64,000 bases of DNA from Doris montereyensis (GCA_037039925.1 JAXRKP010000854.1:5001-69000), one strand, 5' to 3'. Counted from the first letter of the stretch, positions 51,101 through 64,000 are shown. Numbers and translations are program-made. Notes: generated by a model from the sequence alone, not told the origin.

Positions 51101-53415
51101 TGTATCATCGACTAATGCGCGTTTTGACAACACCTAGGTGTAACATCGACTAATGTGCCTTTTGGCAACACTTCGGTGTAACACCGAAAACTGTAACTTT
51201 TAGCGAAAGATGGGTGTAACATCAAAAAATGTGACTTTTAACAACACTTCGGTGTAACATCGGCAAATGTGACTTTCGGCAACACCTAGGTGTAACATCG
51301 AAAAATGGGACTTTTAACAACACTTGGGTGTAACATCGACAAATGTGACTTTTGACAAAACGTGGGTGCAACATCGACAAATATGCCGTTTGGCAAAACG
51401 TGGGTGCAACATCGACAAATGTGCCTTTTGACAACACCTAGATGTAACATCGACAACTGCGACTTTCTGCAACACCTAGGTGTAACATCGACAAATGTGT
51501 CTTTGGGCAACACCTAGGTGTAACATCGACTAATGTAGCCTTTGACAACACCTATGTGTAACATCGACTAGTGACGCCTTTGACAACACCTAGGTGTAAC
51601 ATCGACTAATGTAGCCTTTGACAACACCTAGGTGTAACATTGACTAATGTAGCCTTTGACAACACCTAGGTGTAACGTCGATTAATGTTGCGTTTGACAC
51701 CACTTAGGTGTAACATTGAAAAATGTGCCTTTTGGCAACACCTAGCTGTAACATCGCCTAATGCACCCTCTGACAACACCTAGATGTAACATCGGCTAAT
51801 GCGCCCTTTGACAACACCTAGGTGTAACATAGACTAATGTGCCCTTTCACAACACCTAGGTGTAACATCGACTAATGTGCCATTTGACAACGCCCACGTG
51901 TTATATCGACTAATGCGCCTTTTGACAACACCTAGGTGTAACAGCGACAAATGTTCCTTTTGGTAACACCTAGGTGTAACATCGACTAATGTGACTGTTG
52001 GCAACATCTAGGTGTAACATCCACAAATGTGACTGTTGACAAAAACGTGAATGTAACATCGACAAATGTGACTTATCGCAAAACGTGGGTGTAACATCAA
52101 CAAATGTGCCTTTTGGCAAAACGTGGATTTAACATCAAGAAATGTGACATTTGGCAACACCTAGGTGTAACATTCACAAATGTGACTTTTGGCAAAACGT
52201 GGGTGTAATATCGACAAATGTGACTTTTGACAACACCTAGGTGTAACATCGACAAATGTGCCTTTCAGCAACATCTAGGTGTAACATCGACTAATGTGCC
52301 TTTTAACAACACCTAGGTGTAACATCGACAAATGTGCCTTTTAACAAAACCTAGTTGTAACATCGGCAAATGTGCCTTTTAACTACACCTGTGTGTAACA
52401 TCGACAAATGTGCCTTTTAACAACACGTAAGTGTAAATTCGAGAAATGTGCCTTTTGGCTACACTTAGGTGTAACATAGACAAATGTGCCTTGTGACAAC
52501 ACCTAGGTGTAACATCGACTAAAGTAACCTTTGCCAACACCTAGGTGTAATATCGACTAATGTAGTCTTTGACAACACCTAGGTGTAACATCGACTAATG
52601 TAGTCTTTGACAACACCTAGGTGTAACATCGACTAATGTAGCCTTTGACAACACCTAGGTGTAACATCGACTAATGCAGTCTTTGACAACACCTAGGTGT
52701 AACATCGACTAATGTAGCCTTTGACAACACCTAGGTGTAATATCGACTAATGTAGCCTTTGACAACACCTAGGTGTAATATCGACTAATGTAGCCTTTGA
52801 CACAACTTAGATGTAACAGCGACAAATGTGCCTTTTGGCAACACCTAGCTGTAACATCGACTAATGCTCCCTCTGAAAACACCTAGATGTAACATCGACT
52901 AATGCGCCCTTTGACAACACCTAAGTGTATCAACGACTAATGCGCCCTTTGACAACACCTAGGTGTAACATCGACTAATGCGCCCTTTGACAACGCCTAC
53001 GTGTATCATCGACTAAGGCGCCTTTTGACAACACCTAAGTGTAACATAGACAAATGTGCTTTTTGGTAACCCCTAGGTGTAACATCGATAAATGTGCCTT
53101 TTGCCAACACCTGGGTGTAACATCGACTAATGTGCCTTTTGCCAACACCTGGGTGTAACATCGACTAATGTGCCTTTTGGCAACACCTGGGTGTAACATC
53201 GACTAATGTGCCTTTTGCCAACACCTGGGTGTAACATCGACTAATGTGCCTTTTGCCAACACCTGGGTGTAACATCGACAAATGTGTCTTTTCGCAACAC
53301 GTAGGCGTAACATCGAGAAATGTGCCTTTGGGCAACACTTAGGTGTAACATCGACTAATGTGCCTTTTGCCAACGCCAAGGTGAAATTTTTACCCACGTG
53401 CCTTTTTGCAACGTG
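48150..53415 (+). repeat. 38-bp tandem array, block 3, about 139 copies
   Basis: Same unit and orientation as blocks 1 and 2. A nine-unit (342-bp) higher-order repeat is visible: GCAGCGTTGG at 48464 and 48806, and GCAGCGTTCG at 48616 and 48958. Units near 49560-49870, 51190-51420 and 52020-52230 have AAACGTGGGTGTAAC instead of CACCTAGGTGTAAC. The last units (53100-53290) form a homogeneous run with CCAACACCTGGGTGTAAC. Confidence 0.96.
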
Positions 53416-53670
53416 CAGTTCCAGAATGGAATAAGCGTCCACCTAGCGTTATAAAAGCTCAGACCACTGAACACATTTTAAACAACGCTTCTACGTGATA
53501 TGTAACTAATAAAATCATCTGCGAGATAGGCGAATATGTCCTTTGCAGATTAATGAACAGAAACAGAAGCAGAAACATAATACCAATTTTTCCCTCTCTT
53601 TTACGTAAAATATTTTCATACCCATATCACATACCCCACCCCTCCCCTCCCCCAACACCCAAAAAGGAAG
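53416..53670. other. Unique intron end upstream of exon 3
   Basis: Non-repetitive. It ends in a strong C/T-rich tract (53583-53655, with a CCCCACCCCTCCCCTCCCCC-like core) followed by AAAAAGGAAG, giving possible acceptors at 53666 and 53670. I found no additional receptor exon here. Confidence 0.6.
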
Positions 53671-53839
53671 GTGAAAGATGTCATCCCATGCAAGTTTGAC
53701 AAATTATATCGGGCTTCCGGTTGCCATAGTAACACTAGCAGTGTCAGCTGCCATTTACACGCGCAACACAGAGCCGCAGAAGCTTACGACGCTGTTTGGG
53801 CCATAGCACTTGCTTTGAACAACACACTGTCCTACCTTG
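53671..53839 (+). CDS. Exon: GABA-B receptor-like ligand-binding domain (part 3)
   Basis: The recognisable core is EAYDAVWAIALALNNTLSY, matching the AYDAIWALALALN segment of the GABA-B receptor Venus flytrap domain, which lies C-terminal to the two segments coded upstream. The donor is CCTTG|GTAAGT (exon end 53839). The frame stays open back through CKFDKLYRASGC and HLHAQHRAAEAY to the pyrimidine-rich acceptor. With the acceptor at 53670 the exon is 169 nt and enters in phase 0, which agrees with the phase-0 exit of the exon at 6890-7018. It leaves in phase 1. Acceptors at 53666, 53747, 53771 or 53779 are alternatives. NNT is a potential glycosylation site. An expected ~25-30 residues between part 2 and part 3 are not accounted for. 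Confidence 0.76.
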
Positions 53840-54019
53840 GTAAGTCACTTGATTATAATTGTCGTTTATGTTCGCAATGCGTGTTCTCATACTAGAAATA
53901 AAGAAAAGTTCCTTCAAGGCCACTATGGTCTATAGAGTCGGAGATTATTCTGGTTTCAATAGCGCGATAAGGAACAGCTGATGACAATCTTGTACTAAAC
54001 AAGACGCCAGTCTCAGGCA

Positions 54020-54125
54020 GCATTTTTACTCCCCTGCGAGTGATTGTACTCATTTGCACCTGGGTTGAGTGGGACACAAGCATGATAAGTTAAGTGTCTT
54101 TCCCAAGGAACACGACGTTGGACGC
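54020..54125 (-). mobile_element. SINE/MITE-like dispersed repeat fragment
   Basis: On the minus strand the sequence has the CTTGGGAAAGACACTTAAC and CCACTCAACCCAGGTGCAAA blocks. These resemble a repeat I know to be widespread in marine invertebrate genomes (a CCTTGGGAAAGGCACTTTAC-like string plus CACCCAGGTG). It is short, without visible ends or target duplications. The family name cannot be given without a search. Confidence 0.45.
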
Positions 54126-54164
54126 TTATACATGTCTATAGAGCTGAATGTTGAACCTTGGAAA

Positions 54165-57100
54165 AGTAACAATAATGAGACCATTTTATTGACAATTACA
54201 AAATCTAGTAGGGACATCACACAACACACTATGAGGCCATTTCATTGACAATTATGAAATCTAGTAGGGACATCACACAACACACTATGAGGCCATTTTA
54301 TTGACAATTATGAAATCTAGTAGGGACATCACACAACACACTATGAGGCCATTTCATTGACACTTATGAAATCTAGTAGGGACATCACACAACACACTAT
54401 GAGGCTATTTCATTGACAATTATAAAATGTAGTAAGGACATCACACAATACACTATGAGGCTATTTCATTGACAATTATAAAATGTAGTAAGGACATCAC
54501 CCAACACACTATAAGGTTATTTCATTGACAATTATAAAATGTAGTAAGGACATCACCCAACACACTATAAGGTTATTTCATTGACAATTATAAAATGTAG
54601 TAAGGACATCACACAACACACTATGAGGCCATTTCATTGACAATTATAAAATCTAGTAGGGACATCACACAACAAACTATGAAACCATTTTGGTGACAAT
54701 TATAAAATCTAGTAGGGACATTACACAACACACTATGAGACCATTTCATTGACAATTATAAAATCTAGTAAGGACATTACACAACACACTATGAGACCAT
54801 TTTATTGACAATTATAAAATCTAGTAGAGACATCACACAACACACTATGAGGTCATTTCATTGACAATTATAAAATCTAGTAGGGACATTACACAACATA
54901 CTTTGAGGCCATTTTATTGACAATTATAAAATCTAGTAGGGACATCACACAACACACTATGAGGCCATTTCATTGACAATTTATAAAATCTAGTAGGGAC
55001 ATTACACCACATACTATGAGGCCATTTTTATTGACAATTATAAAATCTAGTAGGGACATCACACAACACACTATGAGGCATTATAAAATCTAGTAGGGAC
55101 ATCACACAACATACTATGATGCTATTTCATTGACAATTATAAAATCTAGTAGGGACATCACACAACACACTATGAGGCCATTTTATTGACAATTATAAAA
55201 TCTGGTTGGGATATCACACAACACACTATGAGGCCATTTCATTGACAATTATAAAATCTAGTAAGGACATTACACAACACACTATGAGACCATTTCATTG
55301 ACAATTATAAAATCTAGTAGAGACATCACACAACACACTATGAGGCCATTTCATTGACAATTATAAAATCTAGTAGGGACATTACACAACATACTATGAG
55401 GCCATTTTTATTGACAATTATAAAATCTAGTAGGGACATCACACAACACACTATGAGGCATTATCAAATCTAGTAGGGACATCACACAACATACTATGAA
55501 GCCATTTCATTGACAATTATAAAATCTAGTAGGGACATCACACAACATACTATGAAGCCATTTCATTGATAATTATAAAATCTAGTAGGGACATCACACA
55601 ACACACTATGAGGCTATTTCATTGACAATTATAAAATCTAGTAGGGACATCACACAACACACTATGAGGCTATTTCACTGACAATTATAAAATTTAGTAG
55701 GGACATCACACAATACCTTATGAGGCCATTTCATTGACAATTATAAAATATAGTAAGGACATCACCCAACACACTATGGGGCCATTTCATTGAAAATTAT
55801 AAAATCTAGTAGGGACATCACACAACAAACTATGAAACCATTTTGGTGACAATTATAAAATCTAGTAGGGACATTACACAACACACTATGAGACCATTTC
55901 ATTGACAATTATAAAATCTAGTAAGGACATTACACAACACACTATGAGACCATTTTATTGACAATTATAAAATCTAGTAGAGACATCACACAACACACTT
56001 TGAGGCCATTTCATTGACAATTATAAAATCTAGTAGGGACATTACACAACATAATATGAGGCCATTTTTATTGACAATTATAAAATCTAGTAGGGACATC
56101 ACACAACACACTATGAGGCATTATAAAATCTAGTAGGGACATCACACAACATACTATGATGCTATTTCATTGACAATTATAAAATGTAGTAGGAACATCA
56201 CACAACACACTATGAGGCCATTTTATTGACAATTATAAAATCTGGTTGGGATATCACACAACACACTATGAGGCCATTTCATTGACAATTATAAAATCTA
56301 GTAAGGACATTACACAACATACTATGAGGCCATTTTATTGACAATTATAAAATCTAGTAGGGACATCACACAACACGCTATGAGGCCATTTCATTGACAA
56401 TTATAAAATCTAGTAGGGACATTACACAACATACTATGAGGCCATTTTTATTGACAATTATAAAATCTAGTAGGGACATCACACAACACACTATGAGGCA
56501 TTATAAAATCTAGTAGGGACATCACACAACATACTATAATGCTATTTCACTGACAATTATAAAATGTACTAGGGACATCACACAACACACTATGAGGCCA
56601 TTTTATTGACAATTATAAAATCTAGTAGGGACATCTCACAACACACTATGGGGCCATTTCATTGACAATTATAAAATCCAGTAGGGACATCACACAACAT
56701 ACTATGAAGCCATTTCATTGATAATTATAAAATCTAGTAGGGGCATCACACAAGACACTATGAGGCTATTTCACTGACAATTATAAAATCTAGTAGGGAC
56801 ATCACACATCACACTATGAGGCTATTTCACTGACAATTATAAAATCTAGTAGGGACATCACACAACACACTATGAGGCTATTTCATTGACAATTATAAAA
56901 TCTAGTAGGGACATCACACAACACACTATACTGACAATTATAAAATCTAGAGGGCCATTTCGCTGACAATTATAAAATCTAGTAGGGACATCTCACAACA
57001 CACTATGAGTTATTTCATTGATAATTATAAAATCTAGTAGGGACATCACACAACATACTATGATATTTCATTTAATTATAAAATCTAGTAGGGACATCAC

Positions 57101-57312
57101 ACAACATACTATGAAGCCATTTCATTGATAATTATAAAATCTAGTAGGGACATCACACAACAGCCATTTTATTGACAATTATAAAATCTAGTAGAGACAT
57201 TACACAACACATTTCATTGATAATTATAAAATATAATAGGGACATCACACAACACACTATGAAGCCATTTTATTGATAATTATAAAATCTAGTAGAGACA
57301 TCACACAACAAA
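54165..57312 (+). repeat. 56-bp tandem array, about 56 copies
   Basis: The unit is ATTATAAAATCTAGTAGGG, ACATCACACAACACACTATG and AGGCCATTTCATTGACA, 56 bp (55322 to 55378). Shortened units where GAGGCA joins ATTATAAAATC occur at 55075, 55455, 56115 and 56495, showing a ~1,040-bp higher-order duplication. Units after 56920 are truncated and irregular. No coding potential. Confidence 0.96.
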
Positions 57313-57735
57313 CTGCGTACTTTATATGAGACGCACAGACCACGAAAATACATTTTTTTTCTATCCACAATGAAGATGATCTCAAGGTTTTCAGTAGGAT
57401 TTTTAAAACATTGCGATTTGTACGCGGAACCTCCTTTTGTCGCCCGCATTCGATGGGGCATGTGTCAATATTTTAGATCAATGAGTATGCCTGACTAAAC
57501 GAACAACGACTTTAGCTGTGATGGAGATGTAAAATTGAGTTTTCAAGTAGGCAGTGAATGTTTTGTCCTCTACGCGAAACGAGCTACTTATGATTAATAT
57601 CGATTACAAAAAATAGATGTTTTCAATATCGCATGAAACAGAATACAATTAAATATTCAAGACTTATCGTTGATTTCTATTGATTTGTGGACTATATTAC
57701 CTTTAGATTTGTTTTTCAGTCCAGCCTTGTCTATC
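57313..57735. other. Unique island between the 56-bp and 25-bp arrays
   Basis: About 420 bp of non-repetitive DNA. A + frame from TTTTCAG near 57390 is open for about 34 codons (with EPPFVARIRWGMCQYF), and a 63-codon minus frame overlaps it. Neither matches the next expected receptor exon or any family I recognise, and no matching donor was seen. Probably intron. Confidence 0.45.
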
Positions 57736-60700
57736 AGTGAATATGTTAGCGTTTTCTATTAATGAACCTCTTATCGTTTTCTATCAGCAAAGGAATCTCT
57801 TAGCGTCATTTATCAGCAAACATAATAGCCTTTTCTATCAGCGAATCATTTCGTTTTCTTTCAGTGAGTCTCTTAACGTTTTCTATCAGCGAATCACTTC
57901 GTTTTCTTTCCGTGAATTTCTTAGCATTTTCTATCGGAGAATCACTTCGCATTTTCTATCGGCAAATCTCTCAGCGTTTTCTATCAGCGAATCATTTAGC
58001 GTTTTCTATCGGCGAATCTCTTAGCGTCTTTAATCACCGACTCTCTTAGCGTTTTCTACCAGCGAATATTTTATCAAATCTCATAGCGTTTTCTATCAAC
58101 AAATCTTGTAGCGGTCTATATCTAAACGTTTTCTAGCAGTGTATATCTTAGCATTTTCCATCAATGAGTCTTTTGACGTTTTCTATCACTGAATCTCTTA
58201 GCGTGTTCTAACAGTGAATCTCTTAGTATTTTTTTATCAGTTTATGTCTTAGTGTTTTCTAGCAGATATATCTTAGTGTTTCCCAGCAATGTATCTCTTA
58301 GAGTTTTCTGTATGCAAATCTCTCAGCGTTTACTATCAGCAAATCTCTCAGCATTTTCAATCAGCAAATCTCTAAACGTTTTCCGTCAGAAAATCTCTAA
58401 GCGTTTTCCATCAGCAAATCTCTAAGTGTTTTCTATCTGGAAAGCTCTACGCGTTTTACATCAGCACATCTCTTAGCGTTTCCCATCACCGAATCTCTAA
58501 GCGTTTGCCCTCAACAAATGTCCAAGCGTTTTCCATCAGCAAATCTCAAAGCGTTTTCTATCAGCAAATCACAAAGCGTTTTCCATAAACAAATCTCTAA
58601 GCGTTTTCCATCAGCAAATCTCTAAGTGTATGATTTCAGAAAATCTCTAAGCCTTTTCTATCAGCAAATCTCTAAGCCTTTTCAACCACTTATCGTTTTG
58701 TATCTGTGAGCCTCTTAGCGTTTTCTATCAGTGAGCCTCTTAGCTTTTCTATCAGTAAAAGTTTTAATGTTTTCTATCAGTGAAACTCTAGAGCTTTCTA
58801 TCAGTGAAACTCTTAGCATTATCTATCAGTGAAACTCTTAGCATTATCTATCAGTGAAACTCTTAGCATTATCTATCAGTGAAACTCTTAGCATTATCTA
58901 TCAGTGAAACTCTTAGCATTATCTATCAGTAAAACTCTTAACATTTTCCATTACGTAAGTCTCTTAGCATTTTTTATCAGTAAAAAACTCGTCGCATTTT
59001 TTATTAGTGAGCCTCTTAGCATTTTCTATCAGAAAACCTCTTACGTTTTCTATCAGTGAGCCTTTAAGTATTTTCTATCAGTGAAACTCTCAGCAATTTC
59101 TATCAGTGAGCCTCTTAGCGTTTTTCTATCAGTGAGCCTCTTAGCGTAGTCTATCAGTGAGTCTCTTAGCGTTTTCTATCAGTGAGTCTCTTAGCGTTTT
59201 CTATCAGTGAGTCTCTTAGCGTTTTCTATCAGTGAGTCTCTTAGCGTTTTCTATCAGTGAGTCTCTTAGCGTTTTCTATCAGTGAGCCTCTTAGCGTTTT
59301 CTATCAGTGAGTCTCTTAGCGTTTTCTATCAGTGAGTCTCTTAGCGTTTTCTATCAGTGAGTCTCTTAGCGTTTTCTATCAGTGAGCCTCTTAGCGTAGT
59401 CTATCAGTGAGTCTCTTAGCGTTTTCTATCAGTGAGTCTCTTAGCGTTTTCTATCAGTGAGTCTCTTAGCGTTTTCTATCAGTGAGTCTCTTAGCGTTTT
59501 CTATCAGTGAGCCTCTTAGCGTAGTCTATCAGTGAGTCTCTTAGCGTTTTCTATCAGTGAGTCTCTTAGCGTTTTCTATCAGTGAGCCTCTTAGCCTTTT
59601 CTATCAGTGAAGCTCTTAGCGTTTTCTATCCGAGAGCCTCTTAGCGTTTTCTATCATTGAGTCTTTTAGCGTTTTCTATCAGTGAGCCGCTTAGCGTTTT
59701 CTATCAGTAAGCCTCTTAGTGTTTTCTATCAGTGAGTCTCTTAGCGTTTTCTATCAGTGAACCTCTTAGCATTTTCTATCAGTGAGTCTGTTAGCGTTTT
59801 CTATCAGTAAGCCTCTTAGCGTTTTCTATCAGTGAGTCTCTTAGCGTTTTCTATCAGTGAGTCTCTTAACGTTTTCTACCCGAAAGCCTCTTAGCTTTTT
59901 CGATCAGTGAGTCTCTTAACGTTTTCTATCAGTGAGCATCTTGGCGTTTTATATCAGTGGGCCTCTTAGCGTTTTCTATCAGCGGGCCTCTTAGCGTTTT
60001 CTATCAGCGGGCCTCTTAGCGTTTTCTATCAGTGAGCCTCTTAGCGTTTTCTATCACTGAGCCTCTGAGTGTTTTCTATCAGTGAGCCTCTTAGCGTTTT
60101 CTATCAGTGAGCCTCTTAGCGTTTTCTATCAGCGGGCCTCTTGGCGTTTTCTATCAGTGAGCCTCTTAGCGTTTTCTGTCTATGAGTCTCTTAACGTTTT
60201 CTATCAGTGAGCCTCTTAGCGTTTTCCGTCCATGAGTCTCTTAACGTTTTCTATCAGTTAGGTTCTTAACGTTATATATCAGTGAAACTGTTAGCATTTT
60301 CTATCAGTGCGCATCTGAGCGGGTTTTTTTTAAATCAGTGTGCCTCTGAGCATTTTCTATCAGTGAGCCTCTTAACGTTTTCTATCAGTGAGCCTCTTAG
60401 CGTTTCTTATCAGTGAGACTCTTAGAATTTTTTTCAGTCAGTCTCTTTGCGTTTTTATCAATGACGCTCTTAGCCTTTTTTATCAGTTAGCTTCTTAGCG
60501 TTATCTATCAGTAAAACTGTTAGTATTTTCTATCAGTGCGCATCTTAGCGGGTTTTTTTTTATCAGTGTGCCTCTGACAATTTTCTATGAGTGAGCCTCT
60601 TAGCATTTTCTATCACTGAGCCTCTTAGCGTTTTCTATCAGTGAGTCTCTTAGCGTTTTCTATCAGTGAGTCTCTTAGCGTTTTCTATCAGTGAGTCTCT

Positions 60701-63700
60701 TAGCGTTTTCTATCAGTGAGTCTCTTAGCGTTTTCTGTCAGTGAGACTCTTAGCGTTTTCTATCAGTGAGTCTCTTAGCGTTTTCTATCAGTGAGTCTCT
60801 TAGCGTTTTCTATCAGTGAGACTCTTAGCGTTTTCTATCAGTGAGTCTCTTAGCGTTTTCTATCAGTGAGACTCTTAGCGTTTTCTATCAGTGAGTCTCT
60901 TAGCGTTTTCTATCAGTGAGTCTCTTAGCGTTTTCTATCAGTGAGTCTCTTAGCGTTTTCTATCAGTGAGACTCTTAGCGTTTTCTATCAGTGAGTCTCT
61001 TAGCGTTTTCTGTCAGTAAGACTCTTAGCGTTTTATATCAGTGAGACTTTTCTATTAACTTTTTCTATCAGTGAGTCTCTTAACTTTTTCTATCAGTGAG
61101 ACTCTTAATCTTTTTAGCGTTTATCAGTGAGTCTCTTAACTTTTTTATCAGTGAGTCTCTTAACTTTTCTATCAGTGAGTCTTGAAGTATCTTAGCTTAA
61201 CTTTTTCTATCAGTGAGACTCTTAACTTTTTCTATCAGTGAGACTCTTAACTTTTTCTATCAGTGAGACTCTTAACTTTTTCTATCAGTGAGACTCTTAA
61301 CTTTTTCAGTATCAGTGAGACTCTTAACTTTTTCTATCAGTGAGACTCTTAACTAGCGTTTTCTATCAGTGAGACGTTTTCTTCAGTGACTTTTTTTATC
61401 ATTGAGACTCTTAGCCTTTCTATCAGTGAGTCTCTTAGCGTTTTCTATCAGTGAGTCTCTTAGCGTTTTCTATCAGTGAGTCTCTTCAGCGAGCGTTTTT
61501 TTATCTTAGCGTTTTCTATCAGAGTCTCTTAGCGTTTTTCTATCAGTGAGTCTCTTAGCGTTTTCTATCAGTGAGTCTCTTAGCGTTTTCTATCAGTGAG
61601 TCTCTTAGCTTTTTCTATCAGTGAGTCTCTTAGCGTTTTCTATCAGTGAGTCTCTTAGCGTTTTCTATCAGTGAGTCTCTTAGCGTTTCTATCAGTGATC
61701 ATTGAGTCTCTTAGTGTTTTCTATCAGTGAACATCTTAGCGTTTTCTATCAGTGAGTCTCTTAGCATTTGTCTATCAGTGAGTCTCTTAGCGTTTTCTAT
61801 CAGTGAGTTTCGTTTTAGCGTGAGTCTCTTGTCTATCAGTGAGTCTCTTAGCGTTTTCTATCAGTGAGTCTCTTAGCGTATTCTTGTCTCTTAGCGTATT
61901 CTAGTGAGTCTCTTAGCGTTTTCTATCAGTGAGTCTCTTAGCGTTTTCTATCAGTGAGTCTCTTAGCGTTTTCTATCAGTGAGTCTCTTAGCGTTTCTAT
62001 CAGTGAGTCTCTTAGCGTATTCTATCAGTGAGTCTTTAGCGTTTTCTATCAGTGAGTCTCTTCTCTATCAGTAGCGTTTTCTATCAGTGAGTCTCTTAGC
62101 GTTTTCTATCAGTGAGTCTCTTAGCGTTTTCTATCAGTGAGTCTCTTAGCGTTTTCTATCAGTGAGTCTCTTAGCGTTTTCTATCAGTGAGTCTCTTAGC
62201 GTTTTCTATCAGTGAGTCTCTTAGCGTTTTCTATCAGTGAGTCTCTTAGCGTTTTCTATCAGTGAGTCTCTTAGCGTTTTCTATCAGTGAGTGAAGTATC
62301 AGTGAACTCAGTAATATTTTTCTGATCAGTGAGTCTCTTAGCGTTTTCTATCAGTGAGTCTCTTAGCGTTTTCTATCAGTGAGTCTCTTAATTTTCAATC
62401 AGTCTCTATCAGTGCGTTTTCTTTTCTATCAGTGAGTCGTTTTCTTAGCGTTTTCTATCAGTGAGTCTCTTTTTCTATCGTTTTTCTATCAGTGAGTCTC
62501 TTAGCGTTTTCTCTTCAGTGAGTCTCTTAGCGTTTTCTATCAGTGAGAGCCTCTTAGCGTTTTCTATCAGTGAGTCTCTTAGCGTTTTCTATCAGTGAGT
62601 CTCTTAGCGTTTTCTATCAGTGAGTCTCTTAGCGTTTTCTATCAGTGAGTCTCTTAGCGTTTTCTATCAGTGAGTCTCTTAGCGTTTTCTATCAGTGAGT
62701 CTCTTAGCGTTTTCTATCAGTGAGTCTCTTAGCGTTTTCTATCAGTGAGTCTCTTAGCGTTTTCTATCAGTGAGTCTCTTAGCGTTTTCTATCAGTGAGT
62801 CTCTTAGCGTTTTCTATCAGTGAGTCTCTTAGCGTTTTCTATCAGTGAGTCTCTTAGCGTTTTCTATCAGTGAGCCTCTTAGCGTTTTCTATCAGTGAGA
62901 CTCTTAGCGTTTCCTGTCAGTGAAACTCTTAGCGTTTTCTATCAGTGAGTCTCTTAGACTCTATTGAACGTTTTCTATCAGTGAGTCTCTTAGCGTTTTC
63001 TATCAGTGAGTCTCTTAGCGTTTTCTATCAGTGAGTCTCTTAGCGTTTTCTATCAGTGAGTCTCTTAGCGTTTTCTATCAGTGAGTCTCTTAGCGTTTTC
63101 TATCAGTGACTATCTCTTAGCGTTTTCTATCAGTGAGACTCTTAGCGTTTCCTGTGAAACTCTTAGCGTTTTCTATCAGTGAGACTCTTAACGTTTTCTA
63201 TCAATGAGACTCTTTAGCGTTTTCTATCCGTGAATCTCTTAGCGTTTTCCAGTGAGCCTCTTAGCGTTTTCTATCAGTGAGTCTCTTAGCGTTTTTCTAT
63301 CAATGAGCGTTTTCATCAGTGAACGTTTTAATCAGTTTTATTGAGAATTTTCAAATCAGTGAGCCTTTTAGAAATGTTTATCAGTGAGTCTCTTAGCATT
63401 TTCTATCAGTGAGCCTCTTAGAATTTTCTATCAGTGAGCCTCTTAGCGTTTTCTATCAGTGAGCCTCTTAGCCTTTTCTATCAGTGAGCCTCTTAGCTTT
63501 TTATTATCAGTGAGACCTCTTAGAATTTTCTATCAGTGAGCCTCTTAGCCTTTTCTATCAGTGAGCCTCTTAGCCTTTTCTATCAGTGAGCCTCTTAGCG
63601 TTTTCTATCAGTGAACCTCTTAGCCTTTTCTATCAGTGAGCCTCTTAGCGTTTTCTATCAGTGAGCCTCTTAGCCTTTTCTATCAGTGAGCCTCTTAGCG

Positions 63701-64000
63701 TTTTGTATCAGTGAACCTCTTAGCATTTTTAACAGTGAAACTCCTAGCTTTTTCTATGAGCGAAAGTATTAGCTCTTTCTACCAATGAAACTATTAGCGT
63801 TTTCTATAAGTGAAACTCTTAGCGTTTTCTTTTAGTGAAACTCATAGCGTTTTCTTTCAGCGAACTGTTAGCGTTTTCTATCAGCGAACTGTTAGCGTTT
63901 TCATCAGGGAAACTATTAACGTTTTCTATCAGTGAGGCACTTATCGTTTTTTATCAGGGAAACTCTTAACGTTTTCTATCAGGGAAACTATTAACGTTTT
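57736..64000 (+). repeat. 25-bp tandem array, about 250 copies, runs off the window
   Basis: The unit is TTTTCTATCAGTGAGTCTCT plus TAGCG, 25 bp (two units per 50 bp at 62101-62151). The left edge (57736-58700) is strongly diverged (TCAGCAAATCTCTAAGCG forms). Homogeneous stretches occur at 59150-59600, 60620-61020, 62070-62285 and 62560-62870. The part from about 61040 to 62530 has many deletions and scrambled units. The right edge diverges again near 63720. Confidence 0.96.

Noticed and set aside
53671..53895. A stand-alone small protein starting with GTG at 53671
   Set aside because: The frame crosses a clear GTAAGT donor at 53840 and its conserved core is an internal part of a receptor domain, so it is better read as an exon.
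57270..57461. 63-codon minus-strand frame and overlapping + frame in the unique island
   Set aside because: No recognisable motif, no paired splice signals and partly overlapping the 56-bp array.

Overview
This is non-coding-rich animal DNA, most likely from a lophotrochozoan and plausibly a gastropod mollusc. The reasons are split exons with ordinary splice signals, long AT-rich introns, frequent AGATCTAGATCT-type strings and degraded non-LTR retrotransposons. There is no bacterial gene organisation. About 90% of the window is tandem repeat DNA. Nearly all long open frames are products of repeat units that happen to lack stop codons.

Three short stretches look like real exons, all on the + strand and in collinear order: 4911-4976, 6890-7018 and 53671-53839. 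Their conceptual peptides (containing DARIIVGNFY, then a W..L...W...NCT block, then AYDAVWAIALALN) match successive parts of the extracellular ligand-binding (Venus flytrap) domain of GABA-B-type class C GPCRs. The window is therefore best read as the inside of one GABA-B-receptor-like gene, with a 1.9 kb intron and then about 46.7 kb of apparently intronic satellite between the second and third exons. A segment of roughly 25-30 codons expected between exons 2 and 3 was not found.

Layout: 1-4205, 49-bp array; 4375-4905, ~67-bp array abutting the first exon; 5577-6518, 46-bp array; 7068-8605, microsatellites around a retrotransposon remnant; 8815-16390, 50-bp array split by an inverted pair of a dispersed element; 16391-16845, unique island with a second retrotransposon remnant; 16846-26810, 38-bp array split by a 0.7 kb island; 26811-48149, a higher-order region; 48150-53415, 38-bp array again; 53416-54164, third exon and flanks; 54165-57312, 56-bp array; 57736-64000, 25-bp array running off the end.

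The most unusual part is 26.8-48.1 kb. There, 55-bp arrays, a ~0.7 kb spacer carrying a hairpin-containing dispersed element, 22-bp arrays and an inverted copy of the element's end recur in the same order about five times. The hairpin motif reads CTGACGA-(GGGT/ACCC stem)-GAAA. This resembles the conserved boxes of a hammerhead ribozyme, but stems I and III were not found, so it is only a lead.

No protein-level cooperation between genes can be described because only parts of one gene are visible.
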